64,000 nucleotides of DNA from DAOTWY01 sp003696565 (GCA_034435635.1 DAOTWY010000055.1:1-64000); one strand, 5' to 3'; shown: positions 1 to 9,305, counted from the stretch's first letter. Translations and numbers: made by a program. Notes: generated from the sequence alone by a model not told the origin.

Positions 1-1
1 A

Positions 2-535
2 CAGGTGGTGTGGTTTAGTCCGTCATTGTTTGAGGCACTGCCGATGACAGATGGAGCAGGTAACCCAATAGAGACGCTTTTGTTGGATGGAGCTTTGTTG
101 ATTGATGAGCGATACACTACACCGGACACACGTTATGAGGTGGATGTCGTCTTTGGTGATGCTATTCGATTAAGTGGATATACAATACCAAATACTGGCG
201 TACACCCAGGGGAAACGGTGGATGTTATTCTTAATTGGGATGTATTACAACCACTAGCGGATGATTGGACGCTAACAGTGCAGTTGATACAAGATGGTGT
301 ATTGGTTGATCAGCACGACGGTATGCTTCCAGGATATCCATCAACATTTTGGCGAGAGGATACAAGTGTTCAAATCGTACGCCAATTGACTGTGCCATTA
401 AATGCCCCATTGGATGCTACCTATCATATTCTATTGGCTTGGTACAAAGTAGATGAGACCGGCTTTACACGTCTTGCTGTGAATAATGGTGATACGGTGT
501 TTATGCTGCCACAGGTGTTAAATGTGTTAGAATGA
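2..535 (+). CDS. C-terminal part of a large envelope protein, probably a membrane glycosyltransferase (cut by window edge)
   Basis: The reading frame is already open at the first bases, so only about the last 178 residues are seen. There is no membrane segment here. The segment reads as an all-beta domain, with phrases such as 'DAIRLSGYTI', 'HPGETVDVILNW' and 'YHILLAWYKVDETG'. This domain type commonly ends membrane glycosyltransferases (GT39/YfhO-like) in Chloroflexota. The GT39-like protein at 35885-37636 ends in a domain of the same style ('DQNYSVSVFLLDDNGMLVGQ'), which is the main basis for the call. The catalytic part would lie left of the window. A secreted beta-sandwich protein is the alternative. 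Confidence 0.55.
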   Translation, partial: QVVWFSPSLFEALPMTDGAGNPIETLLLDGALLIDERYTTPDTRYEVDVVFGDAIRLSGYTIPNTGVHPGETVDVILNWDVLQPLADDWTLTVQLIQDGVLVDQHDGMLPGYPSTFWREDTSVQIVRQLTVPLNAPLDATYHILLAWYKVDETGFTRLAVNNGDTVFMLPQVLNVLE

Positions 536-577
536 AGGCGTTCACGCGGTAGATGATGTGGTTGCATGGAGAGTTTG

Positions 578-1012
578 ATGAAGGATTTAAGTAATCGAGC
601 AAAACGCCTACGAGACGCAGGCTATAAACTGACTAATGCACGTTTAACTGTATTGGATGTTTTAGAGCATCATAGTGGGCATATGACATCATCGGAAATC
701 TTAGAGGCAGTGGCGACAATTGACCCAAACGTTGGGCGTGCTAGTGTATTCCGCACGTTAGATTTGCTAACACGTCTAGCCATCATCCGCCCAACCTATA
801 TTGATGGTAGCATGACCCCCAACTATGTCCTTTTACCTGATGGACATCACCATCATATTGTATGTATCCGTTGCAATCGTGTGATTGAATTTGATGACTG
901 TGGGTTATCTGCATTGGAACACCAACTTGAGAAAACATATGACGTGGTGATCTCTGGACACCTACTAGAATTTTATGCTCTGTGTGTTGCCTGCCAGGAT
1001 TCTGCGCAATGA
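578..1012 (+). CDS. Fur-family metal-responsive transcriptional regulator
   Basis: A 144-residue protein of typical Fur/Zur/PerR length. The N-terminal winged helix contains 'LRDAGYKLTNARLTVLDVLE' and 'RASVFRTLDLLTRL'. It is followed by the regulatory metal cluster 'DGHHHHIVCIRC' and a C-terminal 'CVAC'. The two CxxC pairs would hold the structural zinc. I chose ATG 578 because GGAGAG lies just upstream (568-573); an in-frame ATG at 566 lacks a ribosome site. The stop overlaps the start of the next gene (ATGA at 1009-1012), so the two are translationally coupled. The metal sensed (Fe, Zn or Mn) cannot be told from sequence. The coupled partner is a membrane protein, which suggests it controls ion homeostasis or an envelope stress response. 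Confidence 0.9.
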   Translation: MKDLSNRAKRLRDAGYKLTNARLTVLDVLEHHSGHMTSSEILEAVATIDPNVGRASVFRTLDLLTRLAIIRPTYIDGSMTPNYVLLPDGHHHHIVCIRCNRVIEFDDCGLSALEHQLEKTYDVVISGHLLEFYALCVACQDSAQ

Positions 1013-2877
1013 ACCAAACAAACCACATAATTGCCCCAGCAGAAACGATTCCAGATTATGCCCGTGTCGCGTTAGTTCCTATCGCTAATCCAGAAACGGC
1101 TGCCGATTTATTGCACGTAGCAGCGGCACTAGCTCACCCATCTGAAGGGAAAGTGATTGCGTTAGTTGTCTCTTTAGGGGATGTGGAAAGTCAAGCACAA
1201 TCTGTTGAGCAACTTGAGCCGATTATTCAGGAAATTCGTGAAGAAGGTACAACAATTGAATTAAAAGCGGAAACCGCTACCAGTGTTTCACGCGGGATAC
1301 TGGATGCTATCCGTCAAACGGGTGCTGATTTGGTGATTCTTGGCTTAAAACAGCATCGACGTGGGCAAGTTGAGATGGGCACCGTGGTTGAAAGTGTTTT
1401 AAAAACAGCCACATGTGATGTTTTAATTTATCGACGTGGTACTCATGAAGTTCGGTTTGATAAAGTGATTGTGCCAATTGATACCGATACACAATCCAAG
1501 GTCGCGGCACGGATGGGGATTCGGTTGGCGGCGCGGTATAAAACACCCATTGAAGTAATCCATACCCAAGCAAGTCACCGATCACAGTTTGAAGGGTTGG
1601 CGATCATTGAGCAAACAATTGCTGACTTGCCAGGGCATCAGTTCGTTAAGCGTTCAGTCGTTAATGGGGTTGATCCAGCTGCTAGTATCCTCGCTCGTGT
1701 GCAAGAGGATGATTTGCTGATAGTTGGGTTTAATAAGCGCAGCGATTTTGAACGACATATATTTGGTGATGTGGCTTGGGGAGTTTTAGAAAAAGCCCCT
1801 AGTACAGTCATTATGGTTTCGCGCGCAGTCGGTAAGGAGACAACGCTTAACCGGAATTTGCGGCGATTTTTCAACTGGTTGCATCCTGTTCTAACGCAAG
1901 TGGAACAAGACGACATTATCGAGATGTCACGACGGAACGCCAGCTTTACGATTGATTACTTGATGCTGATTTTAGTTTCTGCGGCGTTGGCAACATTGGG
2001 GTTGTTGTTGAATAGTGTGGCGGTGATCATCGGTGCCATGTTAGTTGCTCCGTTAATGTCACCTTTAGTGGCGATGTCTGTTACATTGACTGTTGGACGA
2101 ATTTGGATTGCACAACGCGCTTTTACCTCATTGGTAATAGGGGTTTTGATGGCGGTTTTAATGGCATTTGTGCTAGGGTTGCTATTACCAATACCACTAC
2201 CCACATCGGAGATGTTGGCACGAGGTGCGCCGACTTTATTAGATGCTGCTGTGGCGTTTGCCTCCGGGGTTGTTGGGGCTTATGCCACTGCCCGTAAAGA
2301 CATCCCTGCCGCGCTTGCTGGTGTGGCAATTGCTGCTGCTTTGATGCCTCCAATTTGTACAATTGGTTTGGGGTTGGCTTTTGGAGAAATCAACCTGGCA
2401 TTTGGGGCAACATTGCTCTTTCTGACCAACATCATCAGCATTATTGGGGCGGGTATTTTGGTGTTTGTTTGGTTAGGGATGCGCCTAAAACGATATGATG
2501 TTTGGCGGCAAATCGCTGCGATTATCTTATTAATTTTGGTGGCTATTCCGGTAGCCATTGAGTTGTTTATTTTGACCCAACAAAATAATACACAAAATAT
2601 CATTCGCCGCGAATTATCTGATGGGCTATCACCGGAGGCAGAGCTTGTCAGTGTGGAGTTTATCCAACAAAACCCTGTTCGTGTGATTGCAACGATCCGA
2701 ACAGAAGGGGATATCTCACAAGAAAAAGTGAACACCTTGCAAGACCAAATTGCTTCTGAATTGGGAGAAGCCGTTCAGTTAGAGTTAGTTGTGATGCAGG
2801 TTATTCGTCTACGAGTTGACCCAGAAAAGCCTGAATTTACACCAGAGCCAGAAGTAACAGATACACCTGCACCATGA
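1009..2877 (+). CDS. Membrane protein with two UspA-like domains and a DUF389 domain
   Basis: A 622-residue protein starting at the ATG that overlaps the Fur stop; an upstream in-frame ATG at 982 lies inside the fur gene and is less likely. Residues about 20-140 and 150-275 look like two universal-stress-protein domains: 'RVALVPIANPETAADLLHVA' begins the first, and 'FDKVIVPIDTDTQSKVAARM' with 'DDLLIVGFNKRSDFERHIFG' lies in the second. From about 310 the protein becomes a multi-helix membrane domain of the DUF389/TIGR00341 type ('VAVIIGAMLVAPLMSPLVAM', 'IPAALAGVAIAAALMPPICT'). A soluble tail of about 90 residues ends Pro/Thr-rich. DUF389 function is unknown. Usp domains usually bind ATP or signal stress, so a regulated transporter or channel is a guess. 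Confidence 0.85.
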   Translation: MNQTNHIIAPAETIPDYARVALVPIANPETAADLLHVAAALAHPSEGKVIALVVSLGDVESQAQSVEQLEPIIQEIREEGTTIELKAETATSVSRGILDAIRQTGADLVILGLKQHRRGQVEMGTVVESVLKTATCDVLIYRRGTHEVRFDKVIVPIDTDTQSKVAARMGIRLAARYKTPIEVIHTQASHRSQFEGLAIIEQTIADLPGHQFVKRSVVNGVDPAASILARVQEDDLLIVGFNKRSDFERHIFGDVAWGVLEKAPSTVIMVSRAVGKETTLNRNLRRFFNWLHPVLTQVEQDDIIEMSRRNASFTIDYLMLILVSAALATLGLLLNSVAVIIGAMLVAPLMSPLVAMSVTLTVGRIWIAQRAFTSLVIGVLMAVLMAFVLGLLLPIPLPTSEMLARGAPTLLDAAVAFASGVVGAYATARKDIPAALAGVAIAAALMPPICTIGLGLAFGEINLAFGATLLFLTNIISIIGAGILVFVWLGMRLKRYDVWRQIAAIILLILVAIPVAIELFILTQQNNTQNIIRRELSDGLSPEAELVSVEFIQQNPVRVIATIRTEGDISQEKVNTLQDQIASELGEAVQLELVVMQVIRLRVDPEKPEFTPEPEVTDTPAP

Positions 2878-2919
2878 TTAATGTACCGTAGGAGATTGAT
2901 CGCTTTTTAAGAGTATAAG

Positions 2920-4017
2920 TCAGGGTTGTGAGGTATCCGCTATGTGATGGGATAACTTATCTAAACCCCACATCGTCACGACATCCATATTCAACTGACT
3001 ATGCGGCGAATCTTGTTTAAGTATGTGTTGATAACGAAAATGTGCTGCTGCGGCAATCATTGCGGCGTTATCTGTACATAGGGATAACGGTGGATAGCGG
3101 ACAGGTAGTTCGCTATCTTTTTTCATACGCTGACGCAAACGTTGATTCGCGCTGACCCCGCCCGCCATGAAAATCTCTGTCGCACCGAATTCTTTGGCGG
3201 CACGGGCGGTTTTTTCGACTAAAATTTCCACCAATGCTTCCTGAAAGCTGGCAGCGACATCGTTTACAGAGACATCCGTACGAAGCTGAGCGCGCTTCTC
3301 ACTGGTGAGGTGTCCTTTACGGGCGGCTGCAGACGGCTGAACGGTCACTTCGCGCATGACAGCAGTTTTTAAGCCGGAAAAGCTGAAGTCGTAAGAATTA
3401 TCTCGTTTGGCACGTGGAAAGTTATAAGCGGTTGGGTTACCGTTGACTGCTGCCTGTTGGATGTGTGGTCCACCGGGGAAGGGTAATTCAAGCAGCCGTC
3501 CGACTTTATCAAATGCCTCTCCTGCTGCATCGTCCAATGTGCCGCCTAAACGCTGATATTGTCCATGTCCACGCATTAAAATAAGTTCAGTATGTCCACC
3601 GCTGACGATTAATATCACAACGGGAAAAACAACCTCTTGGAAGGGCTGTGTCAGCCATAATGAGTAAATATGACCTTCCAAATGATTGACTCCTAATAAG
3701 GGTTTATCGGAAGCAAGTGCCAGACCTTTTGCATAGTTCATCCCAACCAGCAATGATCCAACTAAACCGGGTCCGCGTGTTACGGCGATCGCATCGACCT
3801 GATCAAGCTGAATACCGGCATCGCGTAATGCTTGTTCAATGACCGGACTAATGCTTTCTACATGCGCGCGTGAAGCAAGCTCAGGGAAAACCCCACCGTA
3901 TTGTGCATGTAAGTCAATTTGTGAGGCGACGACATTGGATGCAATGGTTTTGCCATCAATGACAACTGCCGCCGCCGTTTCATCGCATGAGGTTTCTATT
4001 CCGAGGATAATCGTCAT
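2920..4017 (-). CDS. tsaD: tRNA N6-adenosine threonylcarbamoyltransferase TsaD
   Basis: A 365-residue protein, slightly longer than the usual 335-345. It transfers the threonylcarbamoyl group from TC-AMP to A37 of ANN-decoding tRNAs, in complex with TsaB and TsaE in bacteria. The N-terminus 'ILGIETSCDETAAAVV' is the family signature. The metal-binding histidines are H112 and H116 in 'NHLEGH'. 'VSGGHTEL' and 'AGGVSANQRLRQRM' are the nucleotide-binding loops of the ASKHA fold. It lies 49 bases downstream of the terpene synthase on the same strand and may be read through from it. tsaB and tsaE are not in the window. Confidence 0.97.
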   Translation of the reverse strand: MTIILGIETSCDETAAAVVIDGKTIASNVVASQIDLHAQYGGVFPELASRAHVESISPVIEQALRDAGIQLDQVDAIAVTRGPGLVGSLLVGMNYAKGLALASDKPLLGVNHLEGHIYSLWLTQPFQEVVFPVVILIVSGGHTELILMRGHGQYQRLGGTLDDAAGEAFDKVGRLLELPFPGGPHIQQAAVNGNPTAYNFPRAKRDNSYDFSFSGLKTAVMREVTVQPSAAARKGHLTSEKRAQLRTDVSVNDVAASFQEALVEILVEKTARAAKEFGATEIFMAGGVSANQRLRQRMKKDSELPVRYPPLSLCTDNAAMIAAAAHFRYQHILKQDSPHSQLNMDVVTMWGLDKLSHHIADTSQP

Positions 4018-4066
4018 GAATTGCCTTTAATATCACACATTGTCTTTCTATGTATGATACTCACAA

Positions 4067-5098
4067 TCAGACTGGATTAACAGTTAGAAGTTCATCCACG
4101 GGTAACAGTTGACGTAACATCGGATGTGGCGAATTGATAGAGCGATAGCGATTGATCGAAACTTGCCAATAATACGTGGCTGCACAAATATCATGTAAGC
4201 CTTTGATGTAGAGGCGTTGGTCTGGGGTTAAATTAGGTTGTGCTAAAAGCGCAGCATATTCTGCCTCAAATGCCCGGCTTTTTTCGTTGACGATTTTTAT
4301 TGCCTCGCTAATGGCTTCCTCTTCACTCAAATTATAAGCCGCTTGAATAACGGCAATGAGGTTGAACTTTGAACCAAACCGTAGGACTTCTTTTTCATAT
4401 GAGAAAATATCGTTGCTTAATGATCCCACTTGTGCCGTTAATTGATTGATGGTCTTAAAGGCTTCAATCTCATCTGTTGATAAATTCAACTCATAGACAA
4501 ATGGGACATAATAAATTGTTGGATACATCCCGCTGTCATGCTCGCGTAATGCTATGTAGCGTTCAACAGAGGGCTTGCCATCAACTAATAGAGCTTCATA
4601 TCCCTTTGTGGTAGATTGTAAATGTGCGGTTGTATAGTCTACAAACATTGGTAACCAAGATGGATGTGCTGGCTGCTTTTGAAAGCGGTTATAAAGCTCC
4701 ATGCAAACATCATATAAAATATGTTGTTCTTGAGGATACTTACCCGTTAAGATGATCTCGCAGCAATTTTGATAAAGTTGCTTGAGTTGCGCTTTATGTT
4801 CAGCCATATTGAGCTGATTACGATCATACATATCATCAATATACCAAAGAACATGATTATAAATGTTCAATGTAATCAGACGTTCTGGGTCGCCACCAGG
4901 TAGCGCGTAGGTCATCATGTAGTTTCGTTCACGGAATAAGTCTTCTGTACCATAGTAAATCCCAAATTCACGACAAATTTGCTCCGTTTTTTGGTTAATT
5001 TCATATGCTAGGGGATGAATTTGCTTGGTACCAATAACAACATGATCTTCTAACGTTAATAGCTTACTCAATGTACTATCCTCCGATTTGTACGACAT
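4067..5098 (-). CDS. Class I terpene synthase (terpene cyclase)
   Basis: A 343-residue, all-helical protein with every landmark of bacterial class I terpene cyclases. The Asp-rich metal motif is DDMYD at 88-92. The pyrophosphate-sensor arginine is R185 in 'YIALREHDSG'. The NSE motif is 'NDIFSYEKE' at 229-237 (N229, S233, E237). The RY pair is R317-Y318 in 'NRYRS'. These residues bind three Mg ions and the diphosphate of a prenyl substrate. The product (mono-, sesqui- or diterpene) cannot be predicted. No prenyltransferase, P450 or methyltransferase clusters tightly with it; tsaD follows by 49 bases. ATG 5098 is the only good start. An intact active site argues against decay. Confidence 0.9.
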   Translation of the reverse strand: MSYKSEDSTLSKLLTLEDHVVIGTKQIHPLAYEINQKTEQICREFGIYYGTEDLFRERNYMMTYALPGGDPERLITLNIYNHVLWYIDDMYDRNQLNMAEHKAQLKQLYQNCCEIILTGKYPQEQHILYDVCMELYNRFQKQPAHPSWLPMFVDYTTAHLQSTTKGYEALLVDGKPSVERYIALREHDSGMYPTIYYVPFVYELNLSTDEIEAFKTINQLTAQVGSLSNDIFSYEKEVLRFGSKFNLIAVIQAAYNLSEEEAISEAIKIVNEKSRAFEAEYAALLAQPNLTPDQRLYIKGLHDICAATYYWQVSINRYRSINSPHPMLRQLLPVDELLTVNPV

Positions 5099-5171
5099 AT
5101 AACAAATATTAAGAAGCTACCGTGAGGCGTTTATGTTCCACAAATATCCTAACATAGAAATGAAAAAAGTA

Positions 5172-5198
5172 AACAAAAGAACCCCCTTTTTGAGGGGG
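5172..5198 (-). terminator. Rho-independent terminator after the PspC gene
   Basis: A 6-bp stem CCCCCT/AGGGGG (5182-5187 with 5193-5198) has a 5-base loop. On the minus strand it is followed by a U-rich stretch (5170-5181). It sits just past the PspC stop at 5208. A long T run also follows on the plus strand, so it could act in both directions. Confidence 0.7.
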
Positions 5199-5207
5199 CG
5201 GTTTTTT

Positions 5208-5483
5208 TTACTGATTTTTCAGTTTTTCATAGAGGTTATTATCGTCATCAATAGGGGGAGTATACCGTTTTTCGTGTATCGTTCTTATATCTGATTCATC
5301 AGGCATAAAAAACCACAACAGCAAATATAGTGGAACTGTTGAGCCAATACCCGCTAAGGTCAGCACCAAAAAGCCGATGCGCAGAAGATTTGGATCAACG
5401 TCAATATAGTCTCCAATACCACCTAAAACCCCACCAACCCATTTATCATGTTCAGATTTATATAACCGTTTGCGCTCTGTCAT
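5208..5483 (-). CDS. PspC domain protein
   Basis: A 91-residue protein. The N-terminal 60 residues form a PspC domain: 'KRLYKSEHDKWVGGVLGGIG', then 'DVDPNLLRIGFLVLTLAGIG' and 'LYLLLWFFMP', a two-helix membrane hairpin. The charged tail is short. PspC proteins act at the inner membrane in phage-shock or envelope-stress responses; stand-alone copies like this are common and their partners vary. It is the last gene of a likely minus-strand run from 10603 and is followed directly by a terminator. Confidence 0.9.
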   Translation of the reverse strand: MTERKRLYKSEHDKWVGGVLGGIGDYIDVDPNLLRIGFLVLTLAGIGSTVPLYLLLWFFMPDESDIRTIHEKRYTPPIDDDNNLYEKLKNQ

Positions 5484-5540
5484 GTGTGCTTTAACTCCTG
5501 TTCAAAGATGTATTGTTATGTTTTATACGCACAACAGATA

Positions 5541-6347
5541 TTAGAGTTGCACTTTCCGGGCACGGATTGCCAGGAAGAGCGGAATTTCATCATCGGCGAG
5601 TTTTTCCGGCTTGGTGCGGTTCTTTTTAAGAGGATTATCTGCAACAGGTATCTCATCCATATGGTCAACCAATAAACCACAAGCTGCCAGCGTGTTGATA
5701 TAAAGGCTAATGGGGCGGTGGAAGCTGATTGTTACGCCACTTTCTTTGCCAGGATGCTGCTTCATAGGGACTGGTAGCGGGGTCAGGTAACGATCAACAC
5801 GACGATATTGTAGTTTGCGGTTTTCATCAAAACCCCAGCCACTTTGCCGCGGCACCCGAAAAGCCGGATGTGTTAACAACATTACCAAGCGTCCACCAGG
5901 TTTTAATGCCCAGGCACCTGATCGTAGCACATCATCTAATGGATCCATATCTTGCAGGCTGAGCAAATACGTGACTGCGTCAAAGAATTCAGCCTTGATG
6001 AAAGACACATCATGCAGACGTGCCGCATCACCTTGTAAAAAACGACCATGCTCACCATGATATTTGCGCGCAAAATTTAATAACTTCGGGCTAACATCTA
6101 CCCCCGTGTAATCAGCACCGGCTTTAGCAATATGTGGGGCAAGCACACCTTGCCCACACCCGACATCTAACACTCGCTCATTTGGCTGTGGATCAAGTAA
6201 TTGAATCAGTGCTGGGATCGCTAATTTTTGATGATGGTGGCTGCCGCCTTTACCCATCCAACCGTCATACCAGGCGGCAACGGCATCCCAACCGGTTGGC
6301 TTTCTGCGTGAGGGATTTTTTGGCATGGTGTTTTTAACTCTACTCAT
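5541..6347 (-). CDS. Class I SAM-dependent methyltransferase
   Basis: About 268 residues. The SAM-binding motif I is 'RVLDVGCGQGVLAPHIAKAG', followed by 'YTGVDVSPKLLNFARKY' and 'FDAVTYLLSLQDMD' as motifs II and III, so the fold is a Rossmann methyltransferase of the Methyltransf_11/25 type. The substrate is unknown. ATG 6347 overlaps the end of the upstream YfhO-like gene by 8 bases; ATG 6326 is an equally possible start 14 bases after that stop. A more distal start at 6392 would run deep into the upstream gene and is rejected. Confidence 0.88.
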   Translation of the reverse strand: MSRVKNTMPKNPSRRKPTGWDAVAAWYDGWMGKGGSHHHQKLAIPALIQLLDPQPNERVLDVGCGQGVLAPHIAKAGADYTGVDVSPKLLNFARKYHGEHGRFLQGDAARLHDVSFIKAEFFDAVTYLLSLQDMDPLDDVLRSGAWALKPGGRLVMLLTHPAFRVPRQSGWGFDENRKLQYRRVDRYLTPLPVPMKQHPGKESGVTISFHRPISLYINTLAACGLLVDHMDEIPVADNPLKKNRTKPEKLADDEIPLFLAIRARKVQL

Positions 6348-8469
6348 GATTTTTTCGATAATGGATGGATGACAACACAAATACAACAGCAAATATCAAC
6401 GTTCCCAAGCTAATCATCAAACCGTTTTGGATGGAATCCGGTTCAAAGCGTAGCTCAACCACTTGATCCATCCCGGCATGCATGGGTATGCCAATTAATC
6501 CAGCATAATTATCTACAATCGGTACAGGATTGCCGTCGATTGTCGCTTTCCACCCGGGATAGTTGACAATAGCAACCGTCAACAAAGCGTCGGTTTCTGT
6601 AGAAATACGTATTTTTAAATACTCTGGCGTGATAATTTCCAACGATTCAACCGAGCTAACTGCCGGACGTTCTCCCGGCAAATCAAGATTAAGTGGATAA
6701 AGTGTGATGCCCATCTCTCGCAAGTTTACATTAGGGTCTGCCATGATCTGACGGGCAAACTCAGGACTGCCGGATGCATCCCGATAATCATAGACTAAAT
6801 GCGCTAACGGACGTGGATCAACTAACTCAAATAACCTAAACTCCTCCCCTTTTGCGTTGAGGTCATAAGCACGTAAATCAAGCTGCATATTTTCTGGTGG
6901 CTCCGTTGTGAGCGTAGAGTATCGAACAGACAATACTTCCCAAAAACGATCAACCGGTATCGTTCGTAACCGTTCGATACTTTCTAAGGTAAATGGTCCA
7001 CTGCCATAAATATCTGGGATTCGGAAAGTGATACCATCCCCAAGTAAGCCGGCACCGCCATCAACCCGCCAAGTGATGGCTTCTGGTGGCATATCTTGGA
7101 AGGTTGCTAAACTAGGCGGCAAATAGACTTGTGTCTCGGCTGAAACATAATTGTCTGAACGGGTGCCAACGGTAAACAGGTCGATGACGATGATGATAAT
7201 TAACCCTACAGTGTAGTACGGGCGTGGTAAGTGCAGCCATCCGATGATCAATAACACTATAATTAGACTAAAACCGATTGGTTCGGCATAATGTGATTCT
7301 GTTAAAGATGCCCACATATACAGTATGGCAGTAATCCCCAGGGCAATGTAGATAATCGATTGGCGAGGTTGTTTTATGAGTTGATTAACAGCTAGCATGA
7401 CTAACGCAAAGCTGACGAGGGATGCGATGCGTTCCTGTTGACGGAACATATCAAACCCAGGGATAAATCGATAGAAAAAATCATAGACGATGCTACCACC
7501 ACCTAATGAAAGCAAACCCCCAACAACAATAACCCCAATCCAAAAATAGGTTTGTTTTTGTGGGCGCAATATTGTCATGATGGCGAGTAAAACCCCAACC
7601 GTGCTAATATAAAGTGGAGACCATGTTGTATACAATTTGGGGATCAACGCCTGAAGAAACTCCGACGGAGTAAAGCCGTTTGCCTTGTCATCAATTCCTA
7701 AATTGCTGACTCGGCTAGTAAGTTGTGTGAACTCCCATGCCGGCAGCAACTGTATGGCAGATAATCCTGCACCAATTATCCCCATCAGCAGCAAGCGTGA
7801 CCCAATAGCAAGCCAACCACGTTCCCAGGTAATGAAAATGAGATACGCTACCCCCAAATACGTGATTTGCATGGTGGTTTGTGGGTGTCCACCCATTAAT
7901 GAGCAGGCGATTGCAATACCACTAATAACAATGGCTTGAAGATGTCGCTGACTTAATTGGATGCCATATAAGATTAGAGGGAGCCAAACAACACTTTCCA
8001 TAATGCTGACATGCCGGATCGGGTAGCCGGTTAGATAGCCCCCATAAGCGTAGAGGATACTACCGATCAATGCGATATCAGGGCGTTTTAATAAGGCGCG
8101 TAAGAAGGCATACATAAATAAACTTGCCATCCAAACATGCCAGATAATCTCAAGTTGATACCACTCGACTGACCAATCACCAGAAAGAGCAATAGCAAGC
8201 AATCTAGGTGGATAAAATGCCGCTGATTGGATATTACCAGCGAATGGATCACCAGCATGGTTATATGGATTCCACAGTGGGAACTCACCATTTAATAACC
8301 GAATCGCCTGATATTCACTAAAAGCATAATAATGTTGAATGAAATCCCCTTCGGGATTGATTCTAAGACGGTCAACTGTGTTAGGTGTTAATAGCCGCCA
8401 AAAGAAAAAATAACATAAGAAACTTAACACCAATACATGACTGATTGTGACAAACCATTTTTTAGTCAT
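6340..8469 (-). CDS. YfhO-family membrane glycosyltransferase-like protein
   Basis: A 709-residue integral membrane protein. It has an N-terminal signal-anchor helix, an extracytoplasmic loop rich in conserved polar residues ('GDFIQHYYAFSEYQ', 'GEFPLWNPYNHAGDPFAGN'), about a dozen membrane segments, and a C-terminal periplasmic region of about 250 residues. That region ends in 'VAIVNYPGWKATIDGNPVPI' and a final membrane helix. This order is typical of YfhO proteins, a GT-C type family involved in glycosylating cell-wall polymers in Bacillales. The lipid-linked donor here is unknown. It is preceded at 35 bases by the Cys-cluster gene and overlaps the methyltransferase, which implies one transcript. 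Confidence 0.82.
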   Translation of the reverse strand: MTKKWFVTISHVLVLSFLCYFFFWRLLTPNTVDRLRINPEGDFIQHYYAFSEYQAIRLLNGEFPLWNPYNHAGDPFAGNIQSAAFYPPRLLAIALSGDWSVEWYQLEIIWHVWMASLFMYAFLRALLKRPDIALIGSILYAYGGYLTGYPIRHVSIMESVVWLPLILYGIQLSQRHLQAIVISGIAIACSLMGGHPQTTMQITYLGVAYLIFITWERGWLAIGSRLLLMGIIGAGLSAIQLLPAWEFTQLTSRVSNLGIDDKANGFTPSEFLQALIPKLYTTWSPLYISTVGVLLAIMTILRPQKQTYFWIGVIVVGGLLSLGGGSIVYDFFYRFIPGFDMFRQQERIASLVSFALVMLAVNQLIKQPRQSIIYIALGITAILYMWASLTESHYAEPIGFSLIIVLLIIGWLHLPRPYYTVGLIIIIVIDLFTVGTRSDNYVSAETQVYLPPSLATFQDMPPEAITWRVDGGAGLLGDGITFRIPDIYGSGPFTLESIERLRTIPVDRFWEVLSVRYSTLTTEPPENMQLDLRAYDLNAKGEEFRLFELVDPRPLAHLVYDYRDASGSPEFARQIMADPNVNLREMGITLYPLNLDLPGERPAVSSVESLEIITPEYLKIRISTETDALLTVAIVNYPGWKATIDGNPVPIVDNYAGLIGIPMHAGMDQVVELRFEPDSIQNGLMISLGTLIFAVVFVLSSIHYRKNHE

Positions 8470-8504
8470 GAATAACCACCATAATTGCCAAGCTCACCAA
8501 ATGT

Positions 8505-9305
8505 TTAGGCATCAATCAATAAATGTACATTGAGTGTCCAGGCGATATAAAGGGCATGAAGAAATGCTTTTAAATCACTAATACTGCGGTCGTCATGCTC
8601 GTCTGGCTTGATGATAAACGGAAAACGCTGTAAGGCATCCGCTGGTGCTGGGTCCAAATTTGTGATGGTATCTGCTTCCAAATCACGCTCGATGGCACCA
8701 AAAAATAAGAGTAATAATGCAGCTTGGCGCGGTAAAATCACTGGACGACGAACGAAAAGCATCTCAAAAATCTGGTTGGCGTTTAGATTTAGCTCCCCTA
8801 GGCGACGCGCGGGGGCTTCAGACGCTTCAAAATAAATGCCGGGTTGTTCTCGTAAAGGCTCTACTAGCTGCCCATCATATTTAAATTCCTGCACCACTTG
8901 CTTTAACAATAGCCAAACCAGTGGCTCATCTGGCACGGGTAAACGATCTAATATCCAGTTTTCTGCACGCTTGGTGATTGGATATTGAATGTGACCAATA
9001 CATCCAAATGGCATACCGATACGGTTGGCAGGGCAATTTTGGCAGTGAACTGCATATGGGCGTAATTGATCCGCGGCATCTAACAATGCCTGAACGACCA
9101 TAACCTGTGTTTCTTCCTGTCCTTCTGGGGTGCTTCTGGTAAATTCAAAGCCCATTTCACTCGGGGGACGGTCATCACCACTTTCACGGAAAAGCTCAAT
9201 GATTTTATGGGCACGCTTTTCGCCTTTCAGTCGTTCCAATATATCTTGTGTGCCGAATTGCTGCTTAGGCGTACAAGAGAAGTCTATAATATAGTCAATT
9301 GCCAT
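8505..9305 (-). CDS. Conserved-looking protein of unknown function with a Cys cluster
   Basis: A 266-residue soluble protein I do not recognise. It has a compact cysteine cluster 'HCQNCPANRIGMPFGCIG' near residue 85-100 (CxxC plus a third Cys 11 residues later), which could bind a metal. The rest is mixed helix and strand with no other motif. The third residue onward reads 'DYIIDFSCTPKQQFGTQDIL'. It lies 20 bases after the chemoreceptor gene and 35 bases before the YfhO-like gene, so it is probably co-transcribed with both. There are no membrane segments and no signal peptide. Confidence 0.75.
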   Translation of the reverse strand: MAIDYIIDFSCTPKQQFGTQDILERLKGEKRAHKIIELFRESGDDRPPSEMGFEFTRSTPEGQEETQVMVVQALLDAADQLRPYAVHCQNCPANRIGMPFGCIGHIQYPITKRAENWILDRLPVPDEPLVWLLLKQVVQEFKYDGQLVEPLREQPGIYFEASEAPARRLGELNLNANQIFEMLFVRRPVILPRQAALLLLFFGAIERDLEADTITNLDPAPADALQRFPFIIKPDEHDDRSISDLKAFLHALYIAWTLNVHLLIDA

